Source: Ligula intestinalis (Eukaryota; Platyhelminthes; Cestoda; Diphyllobothriidea; Diphyllobothriidae). Taken from it: DNA of 64,000 bases. Shown here one piece after another: positions 1 through 10,880 of the stretch (the stretch's first letter is position 1; each line of letters starts with the position of its first letter). The stretch lies in the NCBI GenBank assembly GCA_036362985.1, contig JAYGXS010000003.1, positions 31,907,622 to 31,971,621 of the forward strand. Reading direction: 5' to 3'. The translations under genes were made by a program, and so were the position numbers. Below the pieces are notes generated by a model. That model worked only from the letters and a program-made list of their open reading frames with translations, had not been told where the DNA came from and did not search any database.

Positions 1-469
1 GGCGTTGAAATACTCAGTCTAACTCTTCACCTACATTATCGTGCTTTACCATGACGATTTCTGTACTAGCACTACCAAGTATGACTACTAGCACTAGCAT
101 CAGTAGTGTTAGACTATTATTTCTATCAACAGTAACTTTGTACTAGCTTTAATGCAACATCAGTCTTTTTCTTTGCTAGTTATTGTCGTTTTTAGTTCTA
201 TTGCCTTTCTTTTCATAGTGTTACTAGTACTATAACTCGCAGTCATGAGCACAATAGTCACACCTTCAGTTTAGACCTTTAGCGCCAACATAGGCTTCTT
301 ATTTGAAAGCCTTTATTCCTCCCTGAAGACCCTCCACTGAAAGGTAATCGTCTTTTTTCCTCTACTTTCCTTTGCTCTATCTCTTTCTCTTTTACTTTCT
401 CTTTCTTCTTCCTTTGCACAAACTGCTCTGCAATGCTTACCTCCGGCTTGTCTTCCTTTTTAGCACTGC
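1..469. other. non-coding, degenerate ACT/AGT-rich stretch
   Basis: No gene is visible. The first 250 bases are rich in scattered ACTAG, TAGTA and ACTAC words, like an old trinucleotide microsatellite that has drifted. The remainder is pyrimidine-rich on the plus strand. Confidence 0.4.
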
Positions 470-1020
470 GCCCATCCCACTTTAGGCAAGCGATCAGCTA
501 GGCGGCGGCCTGTTTCTGGCGGTGGGGGAGAGGGTGAGGTCGACCCTCGGCGCGTTTCTTTCCTCGCTAAAAACAATCTGGTGCGCTTGAAGCTATCGCA
601 GTGCGCGAGAAGTCGTGACTTGGAGGGTTGCCAACTGACGGGACAATTTGGACTCCGCAGTCGGCCCAGTGTGTGTTGTCGTGTGGAGTGGCTTACTGGC
701 GGGCTGAGAGTCAGGCTCACTGGTTCTTTCTCAATATGGCCTTTATAGCGCTCCTAGATGGGTGCCTACGCATCAAGGTGGTGTTTTTGTGGTGCGTGTT
801 GGAGTGTGTTTCACGCACACCGCCTGCGCCCTTCCCCATTTCCGGTCTTCTCGACTTTTGTCCTGACATCGGGCTCAGGTGTGGTGGTGGTCAGAAAGTG
901 GCGTAGATTCTCCGCAAGTCTACTTTCATCATAATACCCCGAGAGTTACCGCGCTGCTTCAGCATGCTGAGGCTCGTGATTGACATCATCAAGAGCGGCA
1001 GTCAAACTGTCGGTAGACGT
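470..1020 (-). repeat. dispersed repeat family A, near-complete copy
   Basis: Read on the minus strand, this matches the plus-strand copies at 35130-35600 and 63550-64000. It holds the shared head (GCATCTACC..., then TGTCAAGACAGAGTCAAGA-like) at about 830-930, a middle segment, and a tail with GTTGGCAACCCT then GAGGGTCGACCTCA at about 500-640. No open frame is conserved between copies, so this is a non-autonomous interspersed repeat. The ORFs crossing it are incidental. Confidence 0.7.
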
Positions 1021-1287
1021 GAAACCTTCAGTCACATGAAGTACTGTATTCGGTAGGAATCCCTTAAAAAATTTAATTTTTTTTCACCACCCCTGCATAT
1101 GCCGGCAGTAAACTTGGATAAGTTGTATCGTGTCCCTGGAGGACAACTATTCAGCAACGAGGCCTTCTGCCTCAACTTTCTTCCCTCAACTGCGCGACGT
1201 TTTCTCCCTTCACCTATTTTCCTTTCGTTTAATCCACTGCAAATTAATAATAATCGTATAGAGGAGAATATCCGAGTTCCAGGAAGC

Positions 1288-1740
1288 ATTTCAGAAGAAG
1301 AAGAAGAAGAAGCGATCACTGGAACAAGAGATTTATTGTCCTGACGTTTCGGATTCCCTCGGGAATCGATAATCATACGTAATAGTAGAACAGTCTGAGA
1401 CACGCGCAGAAAGAGTGATACATGCACAGATTACACGGTATTTATAGTTCATAGTAATTATCAAACCCGCATCTGAAGCGGACAAGAACGCTGTGGCAAG
1501 TAATGAGCCATCACAGCACCAATTAAGACTTCAAGCGGTGGTTAAAGGAACCGGCAATTATAGTACGCATGGGGGTGACCGCTACGAACTATAAATACCG
1601 TGTAATATGTGCATGTATCAACCTATCTGCGCATGTCTCAGACTGTTCTACTATTACCTATGATTAAGGATTCCCGAGGGAATCCGAAATGTCAGGACAA
1701 TAAACCTCTTGTTCCAGTGATCGCTTCTTCTTCTGAATAA
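1288..1740. mobile_element. Penelope-like terminal repeats as an inverted pair with hammerhead-like core
   Basis: Two arms of about 160 bases (1288-1452 and 1580-1740) are close reverse complements around a spacer of about 130 bases. Each arm carries a perfect short hairpin, GATTCCC with GGGAATC, followed by CGAAACGTCAGG (minus strand, arm 1) or CGAAATGTCAGG (plus strand, arm 2). The stem II, GAAA, CGTC order matches the hammerhead ribozyme motif known in the pseudo-LTRs of Penelope-like elements. The CTGATGA box that should precede the hairpin is changed to ATGATTA in both arms, so the ribozyme is probably inactive. A (GAA)n run lies at 1292-1312. Assignment to Penelope is inferred from the motif; no element ORF is present here. 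Confidence 0.6.
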
Positions 1741-2154
1741 TCCTATATTTGTTCGGGTAAAAACCAACCCGTTGTCTTTTTCATTTCACAGTCTTTAACA
1801 ACTACTCCTTACGAATTTTGTAAGTAGTGTCTTTTTAGCCAGTAGTGCAGGCCCAATTGCGCGCCAATCTGAATCTGCTCACTATATGACCAATCAGCGT
1901 CGCCTGTTTCGGCGTTAGCGTTGGCTCGCGCGCGCGTGCGCTGCGTCCGCCAAAAGGAACACTGCGGCGTGATGACTCTTCACGGCGGCTGTAGGTGCAC
2001 CGGCAAGTGCAGGAGATCAGGCAGCAAGCTGCGCGCGGCTGTTGCTGCTTGGCTCAACGCTCGTGCAACTGTCCTCGAAACAGTCAGCCTCGCGTACACC
2101 CTGAACAGGTACACTGACAGCGTACACCTGTGCAGAGGACAGAGCCGGAGTGCT

Positions 2155-2216
2155 GCGAGAAGAATTAGAATATGTTTATTGTGCCAGTTTACAGGCAATC
2201 GCTCCTTCTTCTTGTG
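2155..2216 (-). mobile_element. solo 3' end of a CR1-like retrotransposon
   Basis: Read on the minus strand, the segment around ATTGCCTGTAAACTGGCA and then AATAAACATATT repeats the 3' terminus of the CR1-like element at 46897-47830, where it leads into an (ATT)n tail. Only about 45 bases are retained, as expected of an extreme 5' truncation or an old scrap. Confidence 0.55.
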
Positions 2217-4065
2217 AATTTTGTGAAAATAGTTTCCTCAGGAGGTTCAAAACACACAGCAACCTAGTACTAAGCTGAACCCTTAGCCAAGAGCAAATTG
2301 CTGTGCAATTATCTGGCTTGATTTGCAAACAGAATGTAAGTACCCATTGAGAGAGCCTATAGCATCGCGGGATCGTTGTATTGTTTTAAAGTTCCCGTCA
2401 GAGAACATGCGGCGAACACGCGTAAGCTTTCGATAAATGCTTATCGGGTCATTTCATTCGTATGGGAACGGGGTACGCGTTAAACAAGCGGTCAATAATG
2501 TTCGTCTTATCGTAGTAGTTCGTGGGAATGGGGGGCGTTAGGACTCGATGAGAGGTGGCTGTTTACGCGGCCGTGAGGGTTCGCTGAAGGCGAACCAGGT
2601 GAAGGGGTGGAGTCGCGAGAGAAAGCGCGGAAAAGTGCATGCAGCTAAAATATCGTTGGTCGTATCAGGCTAGCGCTTGTTATGCTGTTGCTAGTAGACG
2701 CTGACCTAGGGACTTTGGGTAGTGCACTAGGACCTTTTATTGGTCGTATACTGATCATACTAGTCGACGCCTATACAAGCGAATAAGAGAACACCTTGCG
2801 GCGGGGCTGAGAAAAGGTAAAGTCAGGAGTATAAACAGCGTTATTCTCGCACACATTGGCGATTCTAGACATCGTGTGGGCTCCAACAAAGCCTACCGGT
2901 GAATTTATAAGATCTTCTCCTTCCGGTAGCTCGGTGCTACTCAGACATGCAATATTTCATTTTTCCCTCATAGTAAAAGTCTTTTCATGAAAATTCATAA
3001 ACTCCTCTGTTGTATCCGTCGATTACGTTCCCATAACACACTTAGAATCCTAACCTTGCGATTTATATATGCCTGCCTTCTTCCCTTCATTCTCTTTTAT
3101 TATCCTGTTATTTTTCCAGTTTTTCCTACAAATGATTTCCTAATTTGAACACGAATCATTCGAAAGATCTTGTTTCGTCATTATTGGCTTCTCTGAATCT
3201 GTATCCAGCAGTCACGCGAAGGTCAAAACCAATGATAACAAGTATCAAGGCAGTAAAGTACTATTAAGCAAAGCAGTAAAGGATAAGCAATTTACAAACC
3301 TCAATTGATGCACTAAGTCAAGAGTGAAGGGAGTCGGCCAACTCGCCTGACTCTGTACAAGAGAACAACAAAAGTTCAATAACAACGCAACGCAGGGCGA
3401 AACTAGTCTTGGAAAAGCGTGGGTGTGTTAGTGGGAGTGTGGGCGTGGCTCTGTTTTTATATGATTTCAAGAGGCAATACATGCGGCACCTGGATTGGTC
3501 TGAAGTACCAGCACGAAAGGAGGGGGTGTTTGTGAACAGAGGCAGTATGAATGTGTCAGCCACGGGGGGCGGCTGGACGAGTGGTTTTTAGAGTAGCCGC
3601 GACAACTGGGTCAAGGTGGGAGGGGACGGACAGCTAGCTCTCCGTCACAAATTTACTTCGCGGGATTTCATCTCCGGAAGTCGAAACGACTGTCTCTGAC
3701 GTCAGCGGGAAGCCGACAGCGACAAGCGAGGGAGTCGAACCGGGGGGCTGGGGGCAGTATTCAGTTATGTGCAATCGAGTGAAAAGGGTAAACATGGGGG
3801 CAGCCAGCATTCGAGGGAGGAAGGGAACACGAGCGCGCAGTTCAGAGAAAGGGGAACAGCCTTCGTATGAGGGAGACAATTATATGTATGTCTAACAGGA
3901 TTTTCACTGGAGAAGGAACGTGGAGAATTTTAAGCTTCTTTAGTCGGAAATAACAGATTCCTTTTGTGGCCGGAGTTTCATAGGTATTTTAGTTGAAATA
4001 TCATAATCTAACGATCTTTTACAACGATCAAGCATTTTTTAGTTGACCCAATTGTAAAAACTCGC
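2217..4065. other. no gene recognised
   Basis: Both strands were read. ORFs are short and of unremarkable composition. A GCCGCGACAACT-containing G-rich stretch near 3590-3640 resembles one at about 32560-32580, so part may be old repeat. Nothing here supports a gene. Confidence 0.4.
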
Positions 4066-4160
4066 GGCATTTGGCGGGATTTTAACCCACATAGAAGCTA
4101 GGCCTTCTACGCAAGCCAACCTCCAACTTCTTGAGCTACGAATGTCGCGCTTCACATTGT
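4066..4160 (-). repeat. tRNA-derived SINE-like fragment
   Basis: On the minus strand, a tRNA-like segment runs from TAGCTCAAGAAGTTGG (A-box-like) to GGGTTAAAATCCC (B-box-like). The stems are imperfect and the segment lies in repeat-rich DNA, so a SINE head or tRNA pseudogene is more likely than a functional tRNA. Confidence 0.4.
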
Positions 4161-5130
4161 GAGATTAATCACTGGGATCGATATTATTCGCCCAACTTTA
4201 CCGCCCTTATGGAATCCACCAATACGGGACAGCAAGTTGACTGCCCAAGCAGGATTTCCTAAGCAATCATCTAGAATCCACCAGAATGACTACTAGGCTG
4301 ACTTACTTATTAAGTTGGTTTGGCAGATTTGGTTAATTTAGTTGAATCAATTGTGATAAATTAAATTTTTGATGTTGTCCATCCTCTCCACTCTAACCTG
4401 ATAACTATAAAGTCATCCAGTCCCATGCGCCGAGACTTCCGACATATGTCTTGCTGTAAATCGGCATCTCAGCATTCTGTATTGTCATTGCTAGCATCCT
4501 ACCTCACGTGTAAAGAGAGTCAAATACAGAAATTGATATTGGGACGGCCTCCATAGTAGATGTGCGTTATTTGTAAACCCTTAGCTTCTCGTGTGGTTGT
4601 TAATTTATCCTTTGGTTTCAACTAAAAAACCCATTTTGCTGAAGATTCTCGATGCTACTTTCAAGATAAGGCCTATGTGTCTCTCTCTCTCTCGCATCAG
4701 TTGCGTACTGAGATTGCCATACCCCGTATCGAACTTCCATACGAGGTTTCAATGCGGTCTTCATTTAGTGCTTTTGGCGAATTCGCTATCCACGTTACAG
4801 TCGATAGAAGAAAGTGCGATCAGCCTGTCGCGGAAGACGTGAAGGACTCCGAATAAAACACGTAAACTTGACATTTTCTAACCTTTTACAACAGCCACTA
4901 TGTCACACAGGAATTGAAAATATGCACGACTTCTCCTTCATTGACTTGAACCCACATGACTGTGAGCCTAAACGTAATCGCCCACTGCGTGACAAGGCGT
5001 TAATTATTGTAAAATATTTGTAGCCATCCCCAGGTAGCTATAGTGGTTACTCAGTCATACCGCCTTCCTGTTCATCTCGCGTTCCCTGCCAATTCGCCAA
5101 TGGGGCTTCGCGAGAGCTCCAGGCTAATCG
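4161..5130. other. no gene recognised
   Basis: AT-rich non-coding DNA with a short (TC)n run at about 4680. Small ORFs here show no family resemblance and no credible splice context. Confidence 0.35.
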
Positions 5131-5610
5131 GCGCTGCCTCCTTCACTGATTGGCCCGATGCGACAGTTTGCCAGTCGTATCCGACGAGGTCCACCGGGTG
5201 CTCTATGGGGTTGTGGTGTAGGGATGGTGATTTTTTCGTGGATTGCTTTGAAATGCTAGTAGACTTGCACTGCATTTATCTCACTCTCTTTTCCGTCACA
5301 CACCTGTGTCCTGTGTCATGACAGAGGCAAGAAAACCGGAGGACGAGTTGGGCGCATGTTGCGGCCACAAATGAATCCGCGCCTTAGCGTACAATGACGC
5401 TCCTTGGTCCACAACAAGTACCTCACGAGGATGGAAGTGTTGGCATGGATCCTATCTCCCATAACCTGGGTCTCCGTTCCACGTATCTCATTATATACCA
5501 CTTGGTCACAGCCTAAACTTGACCAGAATTTTAATACCGCAAGACGACAGGAGGCAGCATTCCGGATCCCAGTTTACAGAGCCTAGGACGTCGTGCTAAA
5601 CAGGACAGCT
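5130..5610 (+). repeat. dispersed repeat, head A with second type of tail
   Basis: The region around 5260-5340 carries the shared repeat head (GACTTGCACTGCATTTATC, then GTGTCATGACAGAGGCAAGA). The downstream body differs from family A. It includes CACAGCCTAAACTTG followed by CCAGAATTTTAATACCGC, which recurs at 52640-52690 as CCAGAATTTTAATACAGC. Non-autonomous repeat; no coding frame. Confidence 0.55.
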
Positions 5611-5659
5611 CGACCGGCAATTTCGACGAGATCAACTCTGTGCTCCACAGAAGGGTGGT

Positions 5660-5900
5660 GCAAGGACTTACGTAGCATCTACCGCACTATTTCTTCCCTC
5701 ATCCACCTGTGCCCAGTGTCAAGACAGATTCAAAGAGCTTGGATCCGACGCACGTGATTATTGGGACGTGAGCCTGCAGCTACGCGTGCTACCACGCTCC
5801 CCTCACATGTTCGGCATTTGTTATGGGAGCGCAACCCAAATAACACCTGCAATGCCCTTATCTAGCCCCCGTGTTGGTCCAGCGCACATACTATACGGCC
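5660..5900 (+). repeat. dispersed repeat, head A with third type of tail
   Basis: The head is at 5665-5740 (GTAGCATCTACCGCACTAT, then TGTCAAGACAGATTCAAAGA). The tail (CTCACATGTTCGGCATTTG, GGGAGCGCAACCC, CCCGTGTTGGTCCAGCGC) matches 9755-9870. It is a distinct body attached to the same head. Confidence 0.55.
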
Positions 5901-6690
5901 CGTTTAAGGGAAGGACGGTTATTTAGGACTGCTTACTAAGTTGCCTTTATACTAGTTCGCCACAGTAAACGTTTGTCCAATAATTCTGTCTTACGGAATT
6001 GTTATTTGAAAACCTTCCAGATGTCGACCGATCTCCACCTTAGACATAGCTATCCAATCAATGCTTATGACCATGTTGTACCACAGCCCGAATGTGTTAT
6101 AGTGTGCTAAATTCCTGTTAACGTTGGCGCAAATTTTAGTAAGGATTCTACCCACGTCACCATTTCGTGGCCCACTTGTTCCTTCCCATTGGACTAATAT
6201 CAGTAGCCCGGGAATAGTAACTGTACTTGTTTGGGCATAGGTCAGTGTATATTCTACTCCCCCCCCCCCCCATAAACGGGCCGTGTGCTAGATATATCGC
6301 ACTGGCTTAAGTAACTAGGTAAAGCCCTTATCGCTGCGACCTACAGGCCCGGTTCAGTGTGAAACGAGTAAAAATGAGACGCCGGGTACAGTATATTCTA
6401 TACAGAGGTTAGGAAGAATATGTTGGAGGAAGTTGACAGTCATACTAGCGTGCTTCCGGCCGCGAGGGCCAGCATCCGAAGTGTGTCACCATGGCAGTCG
6501 TCATAGTGAGGTCCTCTGTGTATCAGCCCTAAGGGTGAGTGGACAGAGTAGGCTGGCAGCCACTACACATACGCTAAACCCAAACGGGGGGGGCTAAATC
6601 ACAACACGACAGGTGTTATTTTGGTTGAACTTGGAGGCGTTAGTGGGACGCGAAGGTGCAGGTTCACGCCCCGCCAGCTGTCCGTCACCT
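5901..6690. other. no gene recognised; poly-C run
   Basis: A run of about 13 C residues lies at 6259-6271. The rest has no supported feature. Confidence 0.35.
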
Positions 6691-6950
6691 TCAGGGCGCT
6701 GCCATTCCGTGGGACTTAGGTCGCCTGCGCCAAGTTCCTTGACTTAATCTTGACATTGGTCTTGCATGAATGGGAGAAGAGACAGTGTGGTAGATGCAGC
6801 GCAAGTCTGCTATCACCGCAAACTAATCTACGGTTAAGTTACCGTCCCTCGCTGTGGAGCACATGGTTGACTTCTTCGGATGCAACGATCGAATTGTCTT
6901 ACTGACCTGTCATGTAAGCTTGTAATGGCCCCTACCAGCCACTTGGAACC
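6690..6950 (-). repeat. dispersed repeat head, minus strand
   Basis: On the minus strand, GACTTGCGCTGCATCTACC at about 6796-6814 is followed by TGTCAAGATTAAGTCAAGGA. Upstream, TGCTCCACAGCGAGGGACGG corresponds to the equivalent segment of the copies at 13150-13290 and 63550-63660. Confidence 0.5.
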
Positions 6951-7478
6951 CAAGATCAGGCGCTGACGGATGGCGCCTTTGGCCTACAAGGCCTGCGCGC
7001 CCACTGCCACCTGACGTCGGGTGCTAACTGCCGCTGATCGACGCCTCACCATGACCGCGCACCCATGCCAACCTTCGCCCATTTCAAGGTCGCACTACGA
7101 CAGCTAGTCTAGACATAAGCCGCGTGATTGGCTGCCATAATAAAGCATGCCTGACACACTCTTCACTTCGAACTTGACGCCCTCGCAGCCGGACTGCAGT
7201 CATCCGAGAGTCTTAACTCCTTCCGGCTATTTCTCTATCCTTCTGTGCCTTCCCAAGACTTCTCTCTCATCTCCTAAGGAACCTGGGCCTGGAAGATCTC
7301 AGTTCCCAGGTTTAACTTACTTAACCCCCTGCCATAAGCTCACCCTACGTGTCATGTTACCAGAACGGGCTGCATCGTAAATTAGGCGGACCATTCGCCA
7401 ACAGGCCTAGGGGAGAGGACAATGATACGTATAGATGCAGACCTTCAAGCCGCTTCAATAAATGCCCTTCGATAACAA

Positions 7479-7702
7479 GTGCGAATACAACAAAGTATTT
7501 CCAGCTTTTGGATAGTGTTATAAAAACAATGAATTGTTGCGTACATGTAAGGAGTGGATCAAAGTACGTTGTCTGATAGTAGAAGCGCCATTGCGAATAC
7601 AGCAAAGCATTGCCAACCTTCTGCTTGTGTTATACAAACAACGGATTTTTGCGCATATGTTAGGAATGGATCAAAGTATGCTATCGGATAGTAGAAACGC
7701 CA
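7479..7702. repeat. tandem duplication of a ~112-bp unit
   Basis: Unit 1 (7479-7590) and unit 2 (7591-7702) align along their whole length. Both start GCGAATACA, pass through GTGTTATA, and end GGATCAAAGTA then GATAGTAGAA. Identity is roughly 80 percent by eye, so the duplication is old. A 171-codon frame (7534-8049) crosses it but has no recognisable domain, and I do not call it a gene. Confidence 0.75.
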
Positions 7703-8790
7703 GTGTGTCAGTGACTTTGCGGAGAACACAGGTCTACAGTTTGTCTGTAGTATGGATATTCACTGCATGCTCAACAAACGAACTTCATTTCTTTGCGTTT
7801 ATTAAAGTTTCTAATATTTTGTTTATCTTTTGCGTGTGCATGAAGTTGTGCATCGTAGTTCTCTGGCAAGCTGAGATACAATTCCTTGTGATGACTTGCT
7901 TGTCAGTCCCATATGAAAGCTTCACTTGTTTCGCAGAACAATCTCTAGCTCTTAAAATCCCGGGTCGTTTGCAAGGTTTCCCGATCTTGCAAGACATAGG
8001 ATTATCCCTCTTTGGCGGTGAAGCTTTGTTGAAAAAACTGAATGAATGAATCCATTACCCGCCCGAAATAAATGATTTATTTCATCAGGTTTTTCAGCTT
8101 GTTTGAGAATGGACAAGATTAGGGCCACTAGGTTGATCGGATCGGTACTCAATCAAGCTCCTTGATTCGGCCCTTTCGTTCGTTCAGGCGGTTTGAGGAC
8201 AGATTTTGGACTAGGTTGCCGTTATTTTCGTGAAGCGAGTAATTTCTATTTAGAGACTTACCTCGACTCGTAGTTCTTTGGTCCATCTGCTAATAGCATA
8301 TGCCAAAAGCGTAGTTCAATCTTCACCGATGAGTTCAGTACACTTTGCAACCATTTACCTCAAAACCCGAAGTGAGTGCCCAGATCATTTGCCTACCATG
8401 TGGTGTCAGTTCCCGTTTTGCTAGACTTGTGTCAAGCAGGCAACGGCTTCCTAACATCGTACTGACTCAAGCGCTTTGCGCCCGAAGATATTGCTAATCA
8501 AAACGAAGATTCGAGTCCTAAGACAGCAATTAGAAGAGCTGATTTCGGTAACTATATTTGCTTTTCTTGTTTTAAATGCTCAATGGTCTCTGTTAGTTCG
8601 GTTTCGCAATTCCTCCCTGACATTCGGGCATAGACCTAACAAAATTATGCTACCCTTCGACAGGGTTTCCTCCTCCACATCCACCTCACCAGACCAGGCG
8701 CGCAATGTCCTACGCAATCGACCTGAAGGGGCGCACTAAGAAATAATGATTTTTTAATGGCCAAGCATCCAATAAAGCGTCGAGAGCAAC
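7703..8790. other. no gene recognised
   Basis: Non-coding DNA between the tandem duplication and the Penelope fragment. The open frame ending at 8049 lacks recognisable features. Confidence 0.3.
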
Positions 8791-8794
8791 AGAA

Positions 8795-9080
8795 CGCATG
8801 GACGCAATTTGGCATGGGTTCGTCCATCGTCCGACCGCCACCGTGTGTACCAGAATCATGCAAATTACGGGCCGACTGGATGCCAGTAAGAAATATGGGG
8901 TAGTTTTCCTAATCTCGTGCCGTGAATGTCCTTGCCGTTATACAGGTCTGACCGGACACTGGCTTATTTCGCGAATAACCGAGCACAGACAAGCGTTTCG
9001 GAGAGGTGACTCGTTGTTTCAAGTCCCTACTCCCGCCGTGGTGAAGGGCCTCAAATTCAATTTCGTCCATCTACAACTAA
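8795..9080 (+). pseudogene. Penelope-like element, GIY-YIG endonuclease fragment
   Basis: The frame starting near 8798 encodes a Penelope C-terminal region. It shows RPTATVCTRIM, then LDASKKYGVVFLISC, then a Cys-x2-Cys pair, then YTGLTG, and an arginine-rich helix RITEHRQAFRRGD. The GVV...YTG pair corresponds to the GIY...YIG core of the family's endonuclease, and the spacing to RITEH is typical. No reverse transcriptase domain remains directly upstream, so this is a dead fragment. A second scrap of the same part lies at 10785-10880. Confidence 0.7.
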
Positions 9081-9239
9081 CATGCTTATCAGAAGCAGCC
9101 ACTTTAAAATCACACTAGACGCGGGTGGGCAATCGGACCTAGTGTATCGCATTCAGTGCCAAGCTGCATGCCTGGCCAGCAAAAAGCATCTCTCTAGACT
9201 AATGATCGTCAATTTTAAGAGGACGAAGAAGAAAGCTTG

Positions 9240-9520
9240 CAACACCTTGCGGCTAGGCCGCTGCTGAACGGACAGTGTAACATCATCTCCCAAATCGATG
9301 CTGCTCGTCGAGTTTTCGCAAACTTTCGACGCGCCTTCCCAACCAAGAAGGTTCCCGTGTACCCGCGTAGCATGCTTAAAGGGGCTATTAAAAATTCCAT
9401 ACGACTGTTCGGCCATCGGTTTCGAATATGTCCGTCGTATGCTCCACAGCAGGGACGGTGACCTGCGCTTTAGTGAATTTAAGTGATAGTCGAATTACGC
9501 GGCATCTACCGCAGATAGGG
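9240..9520 (+). pseudogene. RTE-like reverse transcriptase fragment
   Basis: The frame near 9237-9461 contains QIDAARRVFANFR, which corresponds to the post-catalytic RIDAARRVFSSLR motif of flatworm RTE-clade reverse transcriptases. The longer copy at 9895-10770 reads RMDAVCQVFPSLR at the same place. Flanking residues are scrambled. Weak but specific. Confidence 0.4.
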
Positions 9521-9599
9521 AAAGCTGGGAGACCCACTGATGAGCCGGACTCCTCGCAGCTGTGTCAAGCAGCGGCAGAATACCGGCGAAAAACGTGCC

Positions 9600-9890
9600 T
9601 GGGCCTTTTAACAAGTATGGTAAGTTACAACGTCAATCTACCGCACTCTCATCCTTCACCCACCTATGCCCGGCGGTAAGACGGAGTCAGGTAGCCCGAA
9701 GGCTGAATAGGGCGTAGGTGGCTGGCGCGGCCGAGGGCATCCCTACGCGTGTCATCAACACCTTCCCTCCCCTATTTTCGGCGTTTGTTTTGGAAGCGCA
9801 ACCCGAACAACTCCTGTCGTACCTCACCTGGCTCCCGTGTTGGTCCAGCGCCCGTCTGTCATACGCTGTGCCTACACTCACCGTTCGGTA
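9600..9890 (+). repeat. dispersed repeat, head A with third tail
   Basis: The head is at 9630-9690 (ATCTACCGCACTCTCATCC, then GTAAGACGGAGTCAGG). The body is at 9755-9880 (CGGCGTTTGTTTTGGAAGCG, then CCGTGTTGGTCCAGCGCCCG). The body matches 5790-5890. It abuts the RTE fragment that follows. Confidence 0.55.
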
Positions 9891-10770
9891 TTCGGTCTGA
9901 CAAGGATGCATCCTGCCGCCCATCCTATTCAACTACGCTATTGACTGGATTCGCTGGAAGGCCCTATAGGAAGGAGACGGTGTTGAGCTTGCATCCGGAT
10001 GCCGGCTTATTGGGCTTGATGAAGCTGATAATATCGTCCTACTAGCTTCTAGTTTTAGGGATCTGCTGGCTATGGAATCACGGCTGGATAAGTTCGCTAA
10101 ATCAGTCGGTTTGTCTACAAATGTTCAGCAGACTAAAGCGTAATCAAACTCTACCCCTGACCAGAAGGCAACTCTCAAGATAAAGGACTGCCAATTTGTA
10201 GTTGGCAGTCTCAAATACCTTGGGGGGAGACTGCTGTCGAATGAGCAGATTAAGACTGACCTTGTCTTCCGAATGGATGCCGTTTGCCAGGTTTTCCCGA
10301 GCCTTAGAAAACGATTATGGACCTTAGGAGATATTTCCATCGTCACAAACATTTGCGCATATCGTGCATTCCTTCAGATAATCCTTCTCTATGTTTGTGA
10401 ATTATGGTCCGTGGACGTAGAAGACGAGCAAAAACTAGAGGTATTTAACCATCACCGCTTGAGGACCATATTTCGACTGCAGTACACCGATTCGATCTCA
10501 CATAAGACGGTATGCACCCGATGCGACAACACAACGATACCTTAGGTCATCCAAAAAGGATGACTTTGCTTGTTTGGGGGCGTCGAAGGAGTCAATTCGA
10601 AACCTGACTCGACACAATTCGTCTGAACATGGAAGTGGCTATTGAACTTTCCGTATTCAATCGCTGGCGAAGAGTAGTTGAGCTGTACAGTCAATGACAT
10701 ACTCGAAGCCGGCCAGATCAGGTATGATCGCACTTGGATCAACCTATTATACGAACCAGACAACATGACT
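9890..10770 (+). pseudogene. RTE-clade non-LTR retrotransposon, 3' half of reverse transcriptase
   Basis: The conceptual translation runs in order through VRQGCILPPILFNYAIDWI (RT motif B region), a degenerate catalytic box LDEADN where YADD is expected, ASSFRDLLAMESRLDKFAKS, KYLGGRLLSN, FPSLRKRLW, ILLYVCELWSVDVEDEQKLE, VFNHHRLRTIFRLQYTD, and a C-terminal RRSQFET stop LDTIRLNME. The order and spacing match RTE-type ORF2 proteins. Frames change around 9950, 10140 and 10260, in-frame stops occur, and the second catalytic Asp is Asn, so it cannot encode an active enzyme. Confidence 0.8.
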
Positions 10771-10784
10771 ACTTAGCTCACAGC

Positions 10785-10880
10785 TATTCGAAGGCAAAAG
10801 GACCTTTCGGAGAGGCGATCCGCTGGCCCAAGTCACTACCCACACCCTGGAATAAGGTCACGAATTCAAATTCGCGAGAA
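10785..10880 (+). pseudogene. short Penelope GIY-YIG fragment
   Basis: FRRGDPLAQVTTHTLE, a stop, then GHEFKFAR. This is the segment just after the GIY-YIG core and resembles 8990-9065. The frame is broken. Confidence 0.5.

Noticed and set aside
7534..8049. 171-codon plus-strand frame as a gene
   Set aside because: It crosses a non-coding tandem duplication, has no domain and lacks convincing splice or start context.
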